Made by a program: the position numbers and the translations under genes | Shown here: positions 45,801-59,038 of the stretch, piece by piece | Layout: each line of letters starts with the position of its first letter | Numbering within the stretch: the first letter of the stretch is position 1 | Assembly (NCBI GenBank): GCA_963855995.1 | Contig: OY979717.1 | Span: 67,564,354-67,628,353, forward strand | Length of the DNA stretch: 64,000 bases | Source of the DNA: Muricea muricata | Taxonomy: Eukaryota > Cnidaria > Anthozoa > Malacalcyonacea > Plexauridae | Direction: 5' to 3' | The notes under the pieces: model-generated | What the model was told of the DNA's origin: nothing | Database searches by the model: none | The model's input: the letters and a program-made list of their open reading frames with translations, nothing else

Positions 45801-48800
45801 AATAACTCACCACAAGTTCCAACTCATTAATGTAATCTTTGCAACTTTCCAATTGAAAAAAAGGTGCTTAAAATTTCCTGCTTCACCGCTTCCTTCAATT
45901 TTCTTCAATTCTTCGTTTGGCATTTCTCTTCCATTGATAGCAGCCACTTTTGCTAGTTGTTCTTTTGCCTCATCCTCCTTACCACGAAGGTGCAACCACC
46001 GGATACTTTCCGGAATAAACCTGCAATAAATATCATTACTCGATTGTAAGCTACAATTTAAGTGCAATTTCGTGCTTCAACTACCATTGGATCGATAGGA
46101 TGTACATAATTTGTTAGACCCCTTAACTAGGCTTAACAGTTTAAGAGGTCCAAAAAAAATGGGCCCACTAGGGGATCATTCAGTAACCATATGTTTCCGC
46201 AATTTATTTCTACAGGGTTGACCTCGCAGGGCCATAGTATTGTACAAAATAGAGAGATAATTAAAGACCTTTTGAAAGTAATGTTTATTATATGTCATTA
46301 ATACCGATCTGGCCCTCTCCTGACAATGATGGTCTGATAGATAGAAATTTATCTTTAAAGTGGAAGTCCTGGTTGCGCCGCTGGACTAATCCGATAAGGC
46401 ACCATGTCGTGAGCAAGCGCAGCACTTATGATCCGGCTTTAATATCTATTTTTGTGATGTTAAGAAACAGCTTTTTTATTTGGTTTTAGTTTTTACAACA
46501 ATAGTCGAAACACTACTTTTCTTCTTTTATCGGTTATATGGTTTAGTAAATATTCCAAAGAATGAAGACCAACGTCTTACCACCATGAGAATAAACAGGG
46601 GGTAGCGAAGCAGACCGTCACCAGCAAGAAATATCGCCATTCAGGAACTAAATAACCGATCAACGAAAGCATCACTAAAGCAGCAACCCAGAAATAGAAA
46701 GAAGCAACGCCAATCTTTGCACGATGTTTTTCTGTTGTAAATTCGGTGAGCATAACGAAGCTGGTAGCGTTATGAAATCCTTACAAATGAAAATCATTAT
46801 CAAAATTAAATTAAAAAGGATGTGCGATTTTTGAAATAAATTTAGTTTCAAGTTGGTCTGTAAAATGTGACTACAAAAAATATAGTTTCTTGTCAAGATT
46901 TATCAGGAAGCATTCTACTTCCTAATTGCCTGCCACAATGTCGACAACGAGTACTAAATCATATTACACAATGTGCAAGTTGAATGAGGCTGTGTGAATG
47001 AGGTTGGTTATTAAAAAAATTATTGAATTCGGTTCTCGCAGGATATGAGAAATTATTAAGGCAGAGGTTTGTGTTATCACAAACCGAGGCCTTAATAATT
47101 CCTCATATCCTGCGAGAAACGAATTCAATAATTATTGTTTTATTATATTTTGAAAATATTTTAAACTCAGTTTAAACGCTTGCTTTGTAAGTAAGAAGAA
47201 ACAAGTTGCTGATAATGGAACAGCATGAAATTGTCCGGAAACTTTAATCAGCCAATCAGACTACGAAAAAAATATTCTTAAAACAATTATCAGGTTAGTC
47301 CAAAGTCGCATAAATAATAGCGTGTCGTCGTATCTTGTTTCAACATGGGACGAAATGCGTCATAATGTCGTACATTTATTTTCAACCCCAAATTTAGCTC
47401 TTAACCAATCAAAACTCCTAAAATATTTTTAATAAATAATAATTGCTAATGTATCACTGAAGGAGAAAATCGTAGCTACGTACCTGATCCAATCCCAATG
47501 ACAATTCGACAGAGGATAAATACAATAAACGATTTTGGGAAGACCATAATCCACGTCGCAATGGTAATGGAGACCAAACCACTGTAAAAGACTTTCTTTC
47601 TACCAAAGTTGTCTGACAAGTAACCACCGAGAATTAAACCAAATAACATTCCAACCCAAAAACATGATTGTGCAACTGACTGCAATAACGACTTGTCGCA
47701 CACTAGATCGTACTAAGGGGTAATAAGGAACATGTAGTGACTATCGTGGGAGGAAGAATCTATATTGCGACAAGTTTAAGGCAACCGTGTGGTTATTAAG
47801 ATTTTTCTGCGCATCCGGATGTACGTGATTTCTGTGGCCAGCGGAAATGCAAAAGGGGAGGGGGGAGGGTTACTTTACTTCTTTGCTGTTGTACTATTTT
47901 GTTTAGTCCGTGTGGGTGGTAAAATAATGAATTAGAGATGTCTCGGTTCCCGTTCTTGCCAACCTCTTGTCTTGATAATAATTAATGTCACACTCAATCT
48001 TGATCCAATCATATCTAATTTATATAATTTATATTCAATTCACGTGGAAGGAGTTTGTAGACCAAATGAAATGTACTTTTTAGATATAAAAATTACTCCA
48101 AGCGGAACAACAAATCTTCGAAAAAACATACAAGCCAGTATATACGTTATTTAATGATAAATAAAAGGTTTCACTTCCTGCCAAGTTATAGGAAGTAACT
48201 CTAGCTTTTACTTTAGCATTATAATTTAACTTAAACAAGACGCTGCATGGAGATATTGATTTGCGATATTCATTCCGAGCAAAATAATCGTCACGGATCA
48301 TATACATAGTTGGCAACTGACTTGTCCTTTTTCTTGGACAAATTGGTTAAAAATTTCGTAAATAGATTCTTTTTACTTTGAAAATATAATAAAGGTCGCT
48401 GTATTGATCGTTTGCATCATTGCGTGTATGTAACTATGTCAATCTTTATATCTGACGGCATGGCCGAAAATATATTATAGACCTAATGGCCAAAGTAAGT
48501 TTGGGCAGGTTCCTCTTCACTGCATCCTGAGATTGATTACAAACAAAGAATTGAATTACAGACAAAGATTGATTACAAACAAAGAATCTGCACTTGCGGC
48601 ACAGGGTCCCCAGCGAGTAAAAAAACTATTTGTCCCAAGGCCTTGACTGGCTTTAAAAATTATACCTCTGTCACAGTTGAAGTGAAACCACCAACGTATT
48701 TCCAAGCATCTCTTGGCATGTCACATCTTGCTTTATAATCATCGTGTGTCAGTCCTATTGACTCCGTAAAATTACAGATAGAATTGTTGCCATATCCTTT

Positions 48801-48959
48801 CACACATTCCCAGTCTGGTTCAGCTGTTATAAAGGTTACAATCATGATAGGAAAGCCACTCAAAGCTAAGACAGCATAACCAAATAATCCAAGCAATAGC
48901 TTTTGAAACTTGTCAAATTCTCCGATCTTCAACAACATTTGATCGATTGTGAGCGCCAT
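36673..48959 (-). CDS. SLC22-type organic ion transporter, 9 exons, intact
   Basis: Major facilitator superfamily carrier of the SLC22 type, moving organic cations, anions or zwitterions across the plasma membrane. Exons, 5' to 3': 48959-48666, 47712-47484, 46779-46581, 46020-45811, 45547-45413, 42284-42190, 42062-41954, 37589-37517, 36888-36673. All have GT-AG borders with matching phases; the spliced CDS is 1560 nt (519 aa), usual for the family. Landmarks: membrane segment 1 at ~18-46; a short Cys-rich extracellular loop with NSICNFTE; GGYLSDNFGRKKV at 127-139 (MFS signature); ESIRWL at 245-250; NRFGRKKT at 355-362; STELFP at 415-420; LPETNG at 474-479. About 12 membrane segments. Substrate class (OCT, OAT, OCTN) cannot be told. 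Introns carry transposon debris in both orientations. No lesion found. Confidence 0.93.
37517..37589 (-). CDS. SLC22 exon 8 (aa 424-448)
   Basis: 73-nt exon. Acceptor GTTTTATAG|AAGC. Encodes SMGVSTSSSAARIGSFAASY then VVWL. Donor GGCTG|GTAAGT, phase 0. Too short for an ORF scan; found by phase and family match. Confidence 0.88.
38614..39125 (+). pseudogene. Tyrosine recombinase C-terminal remnant (DIRS-like)
   Basis: The plus strand has GVEFKISGLFKTCREVNSVF and ECGDLCLLRCLQ, then, after frame changes, RPVKSRSISPWIKSAIASVG, a damaged HST.R box near 38955, and VLKMADWSGTSTFKRFYYRP around 39010-39065. The last block, with its Tyr, is the catalytic end of tyrosine recombinases of DIRS-like elements. 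At least three frame changes. It lies in SLC22 intron 7, antisense to the gene. Confidence 0.65.
41954..42062 (-). CDS. SLC22 exon 7 (aa 388-424)
   Basis: Acceptor TATTTAG|GATATAC. YTGGRIFLAIVAKFFINMAF then the STELFPTFVR signature. Donor TTCGTAAG|GTGAGT, phase 2. It precedes a 4.4-kb intron. Confidence 0.92.
42190..42284 (-). CDS. SLC22 exon 6 (aa 356-388)
   Basis: Acceptor TTTTAG|ATTTGG. RFGRKKTVIVGLVVAFAASI and the start of an extracellular turn (PDDRSDQ). Donor ACCAAG|GTAACA, phase 1. The following intron is only 127 bp. Confidence 0.9.
42390..43850 (+). pseudogene. APE-type LINE remnant in SLC22 intron 5
   Basis: Plus strand, antisense to the host gene. Order: a linker (VNQTIKNLVKRKHRDFPLKI), RT near 42830-42930 with SVGLYADDTKLYMYKS, then FSWSNHINKIVTKANKMLGI (43075) and a C-terminal stretch at 43354-43629 (LEERRKYLKSIFIYKILNGH ... 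SYNGALHWNNLPNEA). It closes with AAAATAAAG and a TATG tetramer tail at 43832-43849, a natural LINE 3' end. Deletions and frameshifts throughout. The start at 42390 is approximate, just beyond exon 6. Confidence 0.75.
43851..45412. other. Rest of SLC22 intron 5, nothing recognised
   Basis: Intron sequence with only chance frames; no domain or repeat end seen. Confidence 0.4.
45413..45547 (-). CDS. SLC22 exon 5 (aa 311-356)
   Basis: Acceptor TTTTCCAG|GTTTGCC. FANALVYYGVSYGSVDLGGN then YVNFLLSSIVELPSNVL: membrane segments 7-8. Donor GCTAACAG|GTACTA, phase 2. Confidence 0.9.
45811..46020 (-). CDS. SLC22 exon 4 (aa 241-311)
   Basis: Acceptor TTATTGCAG|GTTTATTCC. Carries FIPESIRWLHLRGKEDEAKE, the start of the central cytoplasmic loop, to LMSWNLW. 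Donor CTTGTG|GTGAGT, phase 2. Confidence 0.92.
46581..46779 (-). CDS. SLC22 exon 3 (aa 175-241)
   Basis: Acceptor TTTGTAAG|GATTTC. Encodes FHNATSFVMLTEFTTEKHRA and membrane segments to VPEWRYFLLVTVCFATP. Donor CATGGTG|GTAAGA, phase 2. Part of the exon lies outside any ATG-started frame. Confidence 0.9.
47019..47134. repeat. Near-perfect long hairpin in SLC22 intron 2
   Basis: AATTATTGAATTCGGTTCTC ... GGCAGAGGTTTGTG pairs with CACAAACCGAGGCCTTAATA ... CGAATTCAATAATT. Two arms of about 56 bases with few mismatches are separated by ~4 bases. It is probably a tiny MITE; in the pre-mRNA it would form a stable stem. Confidence 0.8.
47484..47712 (-). CDS. SLC22 exon 2 (aa 99-175)
   Basis: Acceptor CCCCTTAG|TAC. 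Starts YDLVCDKSLLQSVAQSCFW (compare the SLC22 W-x-LVCD block), then membrane segments 2-3 around the GGYLSDNFGRKKV signature. Donor GGATCAG|GTACGT, phase 1. Confidence 0.92.
48666..48959 (-). CDS. SLC22 exon 1 (aa 1-98)
   Basis: ATG at 48959. MALTIDQMLLKIGEFDKFQK is the conserved SLC22 start, followed by membrane segment 1 and most of the extracellular loop. Donor GACAGAG|GTATAA, phase 0. Confidence 0.92.
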
Positions 48960-49425
48960 TTTCGATTTTACCTATAATTAGGATAAAAAAAAACACAACC
49001 ATGATTAGTAACAGCACAATATAAGTGAAGAACAATTAAAGATTTAGATCTTAAAATGTTACAGGAAAACTATGAGGTGAACTAATATTGATTAAACAAA
49101 AAATGTTTACAGTTTAATTCCAACAGCGAAAACAGGCTCATTTGTGTCATTAATATTTTTCTCTTTGAGGAGAGACAAATTTTATTGCCCAAATACAACC
49201 TTGTAGCAAATAAGTTTTGAAGGTAAATTAGTTGGCCAGATTAACCGGGCTGGCTCGTCTCATGTAATCACCCTTTAAGATAGCCAAAAACTAATGTAAG
49301 TATGAATTAAGATGAATTCTTGGTTCAGAAACATCTTAGCTTCCTGAAAATCCTCCTGTGAACGAAAATGGGAGACGAAAAGGGTATATCAAAGTTATGA
49401 AAGAGTAATGGGAAGCAATGGGATA
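48960..49425. other. Upstream flank of the SLC22 gene
   Basis: Sequence between the SLC22 start codon and the RT element. It should hold the promoter and 5' UTR, but no defined core element stands out. Confidence 0.3.
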
Positions 49426-49429
49426 TGAA

Positions 49430-52400
49430 AGCCTAGGTTTAACAAGCCAGAACCTGAGAGATTAAGCAGCGAGATTAGAAAAAATGACAAGCGATACCAC
49501 CTTGAATAGTCGTGAGCAAAGCGCAAAAGCACTACGCGGAAGAGATATTGCCATTTTTCAGACTACCGCAGCCATAGAAACGACAGCCGAGCATGTAGAC
49601 TTGCTAAGTTGTGGAAATTTGCATGAAATGGTTAGTGACTTTAACGATCAATACAATAAAGAATTACAATGTCCAGGTCTGCCTAATGAGAACACAATTC
49701 AAACTGATGACCGAGGAGAGAATGCCAAAGAACAATATCTACCCGAGTACAGTACAATAGGCATACCAACGTCAATTGAATGGGGAAAGAGTGACAATGG
49801 GTCGCCTATACAGGGTGAGTAAAAAAAACTGATGCCCTTTCAAATTCAAATTAGCCGCGAATTTCATTACGGAACTTTAAGTATTCCCATAGGTATACCG
49901 CAGAGAACAGATTGTGACTAAGTACACAGTACAGGATGAGTAAAAAAACTGATACTATTGAAATTCAAACTAGCAGCATTGCGTTCTTGCAATTTGACAG
50001 ACGTTGATCTAGAACAAAATCTAATTCCTAGTGGAAGTTAGCCGTGCAAGAATTGTCAGAAACAAGACAAAGTCACGACAACATGGTACAATTGACAACA
50101 GAACAAAGAGACTTTGTGGTTTACGTACTGTGTACTAAATCACGATCTGTTCTCTGTATACCCATAGGAGTACACCGTAATGAAATTCGCAGCTAATTTG
50201 AATTTGAAAGAGCATCAGTTTTTTTTACTCACCTTGTATTTATCCAAACGTCGACACTAATAAATGCGTATGATGAAATGATATTATGGAAAAAGAATGT
50301 TTCCTTGGTCCCTTATGGGAAAGTTGGACGAGACTGTATTGACCAACTGACAATACATTGATATCAATGATATCAATGAATAACAAATCAGACAAATCAA
50401 TTTTATTGTTAGCTGTCGGGCTACAAAAGCCGGGGTTAAAATCTAAAGCGGAGGACCATAAAGAATGCTTCAAAAGCCGTTTGCTGTTGTGGAAAAATGG
50501 AGAGATCAACACTTTGATGAATGAAGGGTGGATAATTCAAAGTCGTATTGGAAAAGGAAAGAAATCTTCACAACCGAACAGGGCAAAAATATTCGCTAAA
50601 CTCGTGATGGAAGGTCAGATAAATTTGGCAATGCGGTTTTTAAATGATGATACCTATGGAGGCAGATGGTGTTATGTTACAGCTACTAGAGAAACACCCA
50701 GAACCACAACCAATAAAATCGAAAGTTCTACTTCTTGGGCCAGTTCAAGATATCCCAGACAGTTTATTTCTGGAAATAAATGGAGAGATGGTGCGTGACG
50801 TAGCGTTAAAGATAAAAGGATCAGGGGTACCGTGTGGTGTTGATGCAAATGTTTAAGCGGATTCTTGAATGTAAATCGTTCAAGCATTCGTCGACAGCAC
50901 TTTGTGAGGCTTTAGTGACTTTGATAAGGACTATATGCACAGAATATGTTGATCCATCATCATTTGAAGCACTAGTTGCAAGTCGTCTTATGTCTTTGCA
51001 TAAGGGTGAAGGTTCTGTTAGACCCATTGGAGTGGGAGAAGTTGTACGTAGAATCATCAGCAAATGTGTGATGAGGGTTGTCAAACCAGATATGATTGAT
51101 GCGAGTGGTTCGCTTCAAGTATGTGCAGTTCAAATGTCCGGAAGTGGAGCAGCTATTCATGCAATGTGGAACATTTTTGACACGGATGCACTGATGCGAT
51201 CTTACTGATCGATGCTTCCAATGCATTCAACTCCTTGAACAGAGTAGCTGCCCTCCTCAATTTAAAAATTCTATGCCCAATTATTGCAGCCTATGCGATA
51301 AACACATATACATAGACTACAAACAAGATTGTTCATAGTTGGTGGACGGGAGTTAAAGTCATCCGAAGGTACAACGCAGGGCGACCATTATCAATGGCTA
51401 TTTATGCTATCAGTTTGTAACCACTCATTACACGCTTTTATCTTACATCCTCTACGAAGCAATGCTGGTTTGCTGATGATGCAAGTGGTGCAGGAATGGC
51501 TACCGAACTAAGGAAATGGTGGGATACATTGATAACAGATGGTCCTGACTATGGTTATAGCCTTAAAGATGAAAAGTGTTGGTTGAAACAGGAGAAAGAA
51601 GAAATTGTAATGGAAAAGCTTAAGGATACAGATATAAATATCACACAGGAGGGGAAGAAACACCTTGGAGCAGTAGTTGGATCAAGTCTTACTTGTCTGA
51701 ATATGTCAATGAAAAAGTGGATGGATGGGTAAACGAGATAATTAAGATAGTTGAATTTGCAACGACACAGTTTCAAGCAAGTTATGCAGTCTATACGTTT
51801 GGGCCGAAACATGGATGGACGTATTATTATCGAACACTACCTGATATCCAAGACCTATATTGAAACCTTTAGAAGATGCAATTGCAAATGTTTTTCTGCC
51901 AGCTTTGCTCGAACACAATTGCTCCCCAATCGAAAGAGAAATTCTAGCCCTACCAGTTAGAAAAGATGGTATTGGAGAGGCAAATCCATGTAACAAAGTA
52001 CAGTTGGAGTATCAGGCATCGATAAAGATAACAGCGCTATTGGTAAAACGGATTTAATTACAAATGCATGAAATTCCTGATGATTCAGAAATACAAGTTT
52101 TAAAGCAAGATGCACGGAAAGAAAAGGGCGGTGTTTTAAGTGAGAGAGTAGAATCTGTCGTTGAAAATGCATCACCGAAGATGAAGCGAATGATAGAACT
52201 TGCATCAGACAAAGGAGCCTCTTCTTGGTTGACAGTCCTCTCAATGTCTGAAATGGATTTCACTTTAAATAAACGGGAATTTAGAGATGCTTTAAAGCTG
52301 AGATATAATTGGCCCATCAAAGATAACCCCACAAGATGTGCTTGTGGAGATTTTTTAACATTGACCATAAAATGATATGTAAGCAAGGTGGTTTTGTTAT

Positions 52401-52985
52401 TCAACGTCACAATGAATTACGTGATCTGGAGGCAGACCTCTTGAATGTTGTCTGCAATGATGTCGAGATTGAGCCAGCATTGCGGGACGTAAGGGGTGAA
52501 GTTTCAAACTCTGGCTCAAATACATCACAAGACGCCAGACTAGATGTCCATGCACGAGGCCTTTGGGAAAGCCAACGATCTGCATTCTTATCCGGGTATG
52601 TCACCCAAATGCGGAATTGTACCAAGAGTTAACTCCAAAGCAAATTTACCGTATGCACGAAAATGAGAAGAAACGAATGTATAATCAACGTGTAACAGAT
52701 ATAGAACAAGGAACATTTACGCAGCTAGTTTTCACAACCACTGGTGGAATGGGAGAAGAATGTAAAAAGTACCACAGTCGACTAGCTGAATTGATTGCCA
52801 TGAAACAAGGAGAAAAGTATTCAAAGACAATGGCATGGATAAGAGCGAAATTTCGTTCTCCATAATTAGATCTGCTCTTTTATGCCTTAGAGGCAGAAGA
52901 CGAATGAAAAGTAAGAAATGTAATACGAAGGAAATTGACATTGAGATAGAGACAGAAGTGGCAAGAATACTTTAGATGCTATCCT
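49430..52985 (+). pseudogene. APE-less non-LTR RT element with C-terminal CCHC
   Basis: A leader (YESLGLTSQNLRD near 49430; ORF 49484-49808) has no APE endonuclease. Then [19 protein letters not shown] (51018), the decayed region around [16 protein letters not shown] (51205), EGTTQGD (51367) and WFADDAS (51466). The C-terminus has CACGDF...H...C (52337-52380), [26 protein letters not shown] (52534) and [19 protein letters not shown], to about 52985. CCHC followed by an Asp-rich block resembles a restriction-like endonuclease. Many frameshifts; a MITE interrupts it at 49811. It runs to AATAAA and a TTA array at 53161. Confidence 0.7.
49811..50236. mobile_element. Tc1/mariner-type MITE, 426 bp
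   Basis: CAGGGTGAGTAAAAAAAACT at the left is matched inverted by AGTTTTTTTTACTCACCTTG-like sequence at the right, and complementarity continues for ~70 bases (CTTTCAAATTCAAATTAGC). TA flanks both ends (49809-49810, 50237-50238). The reading frame of the host RT element is open on both sides and would continue if the MITE and one TA were absent, so this is a clean insertion into coding sequence. Confidence 0.85.
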
Positions 52986-53167
52986 TTGCTTCCAAGGATT
53001 TCTAAGGGTGTGTGTGTGTTTTTTAAAATATTTTTAACATAAATGACAAAATGATCAATATTTGACAATGAATCAGACAATTTTAATAATATGGACTATT
53101 TAAAGATACCTTTTTTAAAAAAATAATGACATATATATGTACATATCTTATCGAGTTTTCAATAAAA

Positions 53168-53332
<165 letters not shown>

Positions 53333-53394
53333 AATCTTCCTGGATTTTCTGACTCATCAATAATAATACTTAATGATAATAATAACAATTTTAT

Positions 53395-53946
<552 letters not shown>

Positions 53947-53947
<1 letters not shown>

Positions 53948-54928
53948 CCTGGGTAAAAGAAACGCTTGATGCTATTGTCTCAAAATACATCCGGAAATGG
54001 CTTGAGCTTCCCATTGCCGCAACCCTTAGCAACGTCCAACTTCCTTACAACCGATTTGGACTAAGCATCACCTCATTTCACAAGGTTCGTTTTTCTCCAA
54101 TGTCATTAAATATTCTACAATCTCACTCAACTCAATATGGTCTGCAGTAAAAAGCAAACTTCCAAAGAACATATGTAACTTCACCATACGGTTTGTAAAC
54201 AATACTCTTCCTACTCGAAAAAACCTTCAAAAATGGGGTATATCAACAACATCTGAATGCGCTTTCTGTTTGTCACCGGAATCTCTTCTTCACGTCGTTG
54301 CTGGGTGCAACACCTATTTGAATGAGGGTCGTTTTACATGGCGACATGATTCTGTTCTCAACTTAATTGCATCAATGCTGAAACCCTTAAATTGTTTTAA
54401 ACTCTACGCTGACCTGCCTGGTTATATAAGTCCATCTGTCGTCACCGGCGATACATTGCGTCCTGATCTTGTGCTTACAATTGAAAACAAGTGTATATAT
54501 ATTTTAGAACTTACTGTCGGATTTGAATCTAACCTTCTGCATAGTGCAAGGCGTAAGAGAGAAAAATATCAGGATCTAGTTAACGAACAGTTGACGAAAT
54601 ACGAAAAAGCACAATTTGTGAATGTATCTATTAGTTCTTTAGGCGTGTTAAGTGAAACTTCATTAAGTTTAATTGAAATGTTGAAAGATCTGGAATTTGA
54701 TGAAGCATGTCGAAAATACCTTGTTAGAAAAATAATTAACACTTGTATTAGGTCAACATATTATATATATATTTTGTAAACGAAACAAAGTCTGGGATAA
54801 CCCAGAACTAATGTCATACTAATATTTTATATAGAAAGAGTTAATTCAAGTAGACACTGATAAACTACCTGTTAAAGTGAGGTTTATCATTGTAATTTAT
54901 ATATCGTTTAAAATTAATAAAAGTTTCC
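53947..54928 (+). pseudogene. RLE-type LINE copy 2, internally deleted
   Basis: Starts in the post-RT region (TWVKETLDAIVSKYIRKWLE, PYNRFGL), very like copy 8 at 60140. An internal deletion near 54066 joins FGL to the SQGSFF region in a shifted frame. From 54270 one frame runs to the stop at 54779: ESLLHVVAGC (second half of CX2CX7HX4C), GRFTWRHDSVLN, then RPDLVLTIENKCIYILELTV, a complete PD...E restriction-like endonuclease motif. The 3' UTR ends AATAAAAGTTTCC. Confidence 0.82.
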
Positions 54929-55606
<678 letters not shown>

Positions 55607-56362
55607 TTGGATTGAGTATTTATCCCCCATCAGTCAAATTTATCAATTGTCAGTCGGTCCTACGTACAGCATTGAAATCTTCTTCGAATGAATCATTTAA
55701 GGACTTGTGGAAATCAACTAATAACTACACTAATATTCAATATGACGGTTTCAAATCTACTAAGGAAGTACTGAAAGATTTTCGTGCTGGACACGAAGAT
55801 AAACTCAAAAACCAATTATCCTGCCAAGGATCATTCTTCTCCAGCGTTACGAAGTTCGCTTTTTCTCAACTAAACAAAGTATGGTTGAATGCTCAGTCTA
55901 AACTTCCCAAAAACATATATACCTTTACAATTCGTTACATCAACAGCTCCCTTCCGACCCAAAATAACCTAAAGAAATGGGGAATATTGTCAACCTCAAA
56001 ATGTGGTTTCTGTTTGAATAAAGAATCTCTCCTTCACGTAGTAGCAGGTTGCCAGTCCTATCTTAATTGTTTTACGTGGAAGCAGAATTCAATCCTTAAC
56101 TTCCTCGTGCAAACACTACAGTCTATAAAGGATTATGATCTTTTCGCTGATCTAACTGGATTCAGAACTCCCCTCAATTATCACTGGTGACAGATTTCAT
56201 CCAGACTTGTTATTGACGTCCTCAAACAACTCGTTGCTATATGTAGTTGAACTTACCGTCGGTTATGAGTCAAACCTTGGGTCAAACATCGGACGAAAGA
56301 ACATTAAATATAAGGAACTTATCAAACAGCAACGAAAGTATTTTAACGATGTTAAATTTGTA
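55607..56362 (+). pseudogene. RLE-type LINE copy 3
   Basis: Open through FGLSIYPPSVKFINCQSVLR to the stop near 56190. Contains QLSCQGSFFSS, SKLPKNIYTFTIRYINSSLP, a CCHC motif (CGFCLNKESLLHVVAGC) and FTWKQNSILNFL. The frame breaks just before the RPD motif; the PD...ELTV region is still traceable in another frame (56200-56270). Confidence 0.8.
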
Positions 56363-56824
56363 AATAATTAACTGTGGGATATGAAACTAACCTTAAAAAT
56401 AATAGTAAACGTAAACAGGCTAAATACATGAATGTTATTAAGGAGCAAAAGAAACATTTTAAATCCGTTCAATTTATCAATCTTTCTATTAGTGCACTTG
56501 GAGTTTTTGTCAAAGAATCTTCTACATTTTTGAAAATGCTCAATGACCTTGATTTTAGTGAAACTCAAACTAAATATTGTATAAAGAAAATTATTAACAT
56601 CGGCATTAGATCATCTTACTATATCTTTTGTTGTCGCAACAAGGAATGGACAAATCCCGATTTAATGAAATTTTAGATATTTAAAATCATTTGTGTATAT
56701 GTAGATTAGATTATTGTGTGTTATAGAGTATAATGGTGATTTCAAGTAGCTAGTTGTAAGATACCTGTGACAGTGAGATTTACAATTGTTTGTACATATA
56801 TATCAAAAAGTTAATAAAGTTTTC
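56363..56824 (+). pseudogene. RLE-type LINE copy 4, C-terminal end plus 3' UTR
   Basis: Joined to copy 3 without an intervening array, at TTAACTGTGGGATATGAAAC (the LTVGYETNL point of the family). Open to 56676 (SISALGVFVKESS, SSYYIFCCRNKEWTNPDLM). Its 3' UTR closely matches the one at 62704-62865. Confidence 0.75.
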
Positions 56825-56849
56825 ATTATAATTATTATTATTATTATTT
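56825..56849. repeat. (TTA)n array 4, short
   Basis: About seven units after AATAAAGTTTTCATTATA. Confidence 0.9.
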
Positions 56850-57078
56850 GCCATAAGATCGACCTATTATATTTTCTGCTGTAGAAATAAAGAATGGACA
56901 AATCCAAAATTCCCAAGTGTTTGATAATTGATAGATATAAAATTATTGTATATTCTTTTTCATATAGACTATATATTGTTTTGTGTAATTCATGTAGCCA
57001 GTTGTAAATTACCTAATTGTAGAGAGATTTACGATTGTATATATATATTAATATAAATATTCACTTAAATAAAGTTTT
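56850..57078 (+). pseudogene. RLE-type LINE copy 5, last codons plus 3' UTR
   Basis: Only AIRSTYYIFCCRNKEWTNP and a stop, then a 3' UTR ending AATAAAGTTTTC. An extreme 5' truncation. Confidence 0.75.
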
Positions 57079-57339
<261 letters not shown>

Positions 57340-58737
57340 CTTTGACTTTGATATCACTGACAACATGCATAAATCTGAATTAATGTCTGTCGTAGAGGAA
57401 CTGATGTCTGATATCGATAAAACTCCTCTGCATCCAAGAAATAAACTCCTCCTTTACAACCGCTACGTTCTGTCCAAACTATCTTGGAACCTTACAGTTG
57501 CAAACCTGACTAAAACTTGGGTAATACAATCCATCGATTCTGTTGTCAATCAGTACATTCGAAAGTGGCTTGAGATTCCGGTTTCTGGAACTTTGAGTAA
57601 CATTTCTCTTACCAACAACAAATTTGGCCTGAATGTTTTACCCGTATCTGTTAAATTTATCCAATGCCAGACAGTTCTGCGCAATGCTTTGAAAACGTCC
57701 TCTAATGAATCCATAAAACAACTCTGGAAATCTACTAACCAACATACTAACATTCAGTATGATGTTTATAATTCAACGAAGGAAGTCCTTAAAGAATTTC
57801 ACTCGGTTCAAGAAGATAAACTAAAGCATCACTTAATCTGTCAGGGGTCGTTCTTCTCCAACGTCGCCAAGTTTTCACTTTTAAAGTTAAACTCGCTATG
57901 GTCTACTGCTCAATCAAAACTACCTAGGAACATTTTCAACTTTACCGTCCGCTATATAAATAGCTCATTACCAACCCGCAAAAATCTTACAAGATGGGGT
58001 TTATCATTCAGTCCAGAATGTTCCTTCTGTTTGTGCCCTGAAACTTTATTACATGTAGTGGCTGGATGCCAATCGTACCTTCAACGCTTTACGTGGAGAC
58101 ACGATTCGATTTTAAATTTCATAGCTGAAACATTACAGACTACATGCGCAGCTCAAATTTATGCTGATCTGCCTGGCTTTAGAACCCCTTCAATCATCAC
58201 TGGTGACACATATCGACCTGACTTACTTTTACTTACCTCAGATGATAAACTCTATATTGTCAAACTCACCGTTGGCTTTGAAACTAATTTGCATAACAAC
58301 GTTGAACGAAAGAAAGCTAAATACGAGGATTTAATTAAGGAAATGAAGAATAAATTTTGTGTCTGTTAAATTTGTGAACTTATCAATTAGTTGTCTGGGT
58401 GTATTTGACACAGAATGCCATACCTTTTTAGAAATGTTAGACATGTTAGAACTAGATAAAAACTATCAACAATTCTGTATAAAGAAGATAATGTCCTATG
58501 CCATCAGAGGAACTTACTATATTTTCTGCTGTAGAAATAAAGAATGGGCTGAACCCAAACTCTTAAAGTATTAGTATTAAAAACATTGCATGTATAGCCA
58601 TTTAAATCTTTATTCCTACTATTAGTGCTTGTGTTTGTCGTTTTATGTGATTCATGTAGCCAGTTGTAAATTACCTTAATAAGAGTGAGATTTACAATTG
58701 TATATATAAGTAAAATGTATATTTCAATAAAGTTTTC
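57340..58737 (+). pseudogene. RLE-type LINE copy 6, best-preserved C-terminal half
   Basis: One frame runs from the array to 58369, then a frameshift to 58359-58574. Order: thumb/linker region (HPRNKLLLYNRYVLSKLSWN, YIRKWLEIPVSGTLSN), QGSFFSNVAKFSLLKLNSLW, LPRNIFNFTVRYINSSLPTR, CSFCLCPETLLHVVAGC (exact CX2CX7HX4C), FTWRHDSILNFIAE and RPDLLLLTSDDKLYIVKLTV. In the last motif Lys replaces the Glu seen in copy 2, so the nuclease would be dead. The 3' UTR ends AATAAAGTTTTC. Confidence 0.85.

Positions 58738-59038
<301 letters not shown>

Noticed and set aside
49484..49822. Host exon ending in a GGTGAGT splice donor
   Set aside because: The donor-like string is the terminal repeat of a mariner MITE; the frame resumes beyond the MITE as an RT element.
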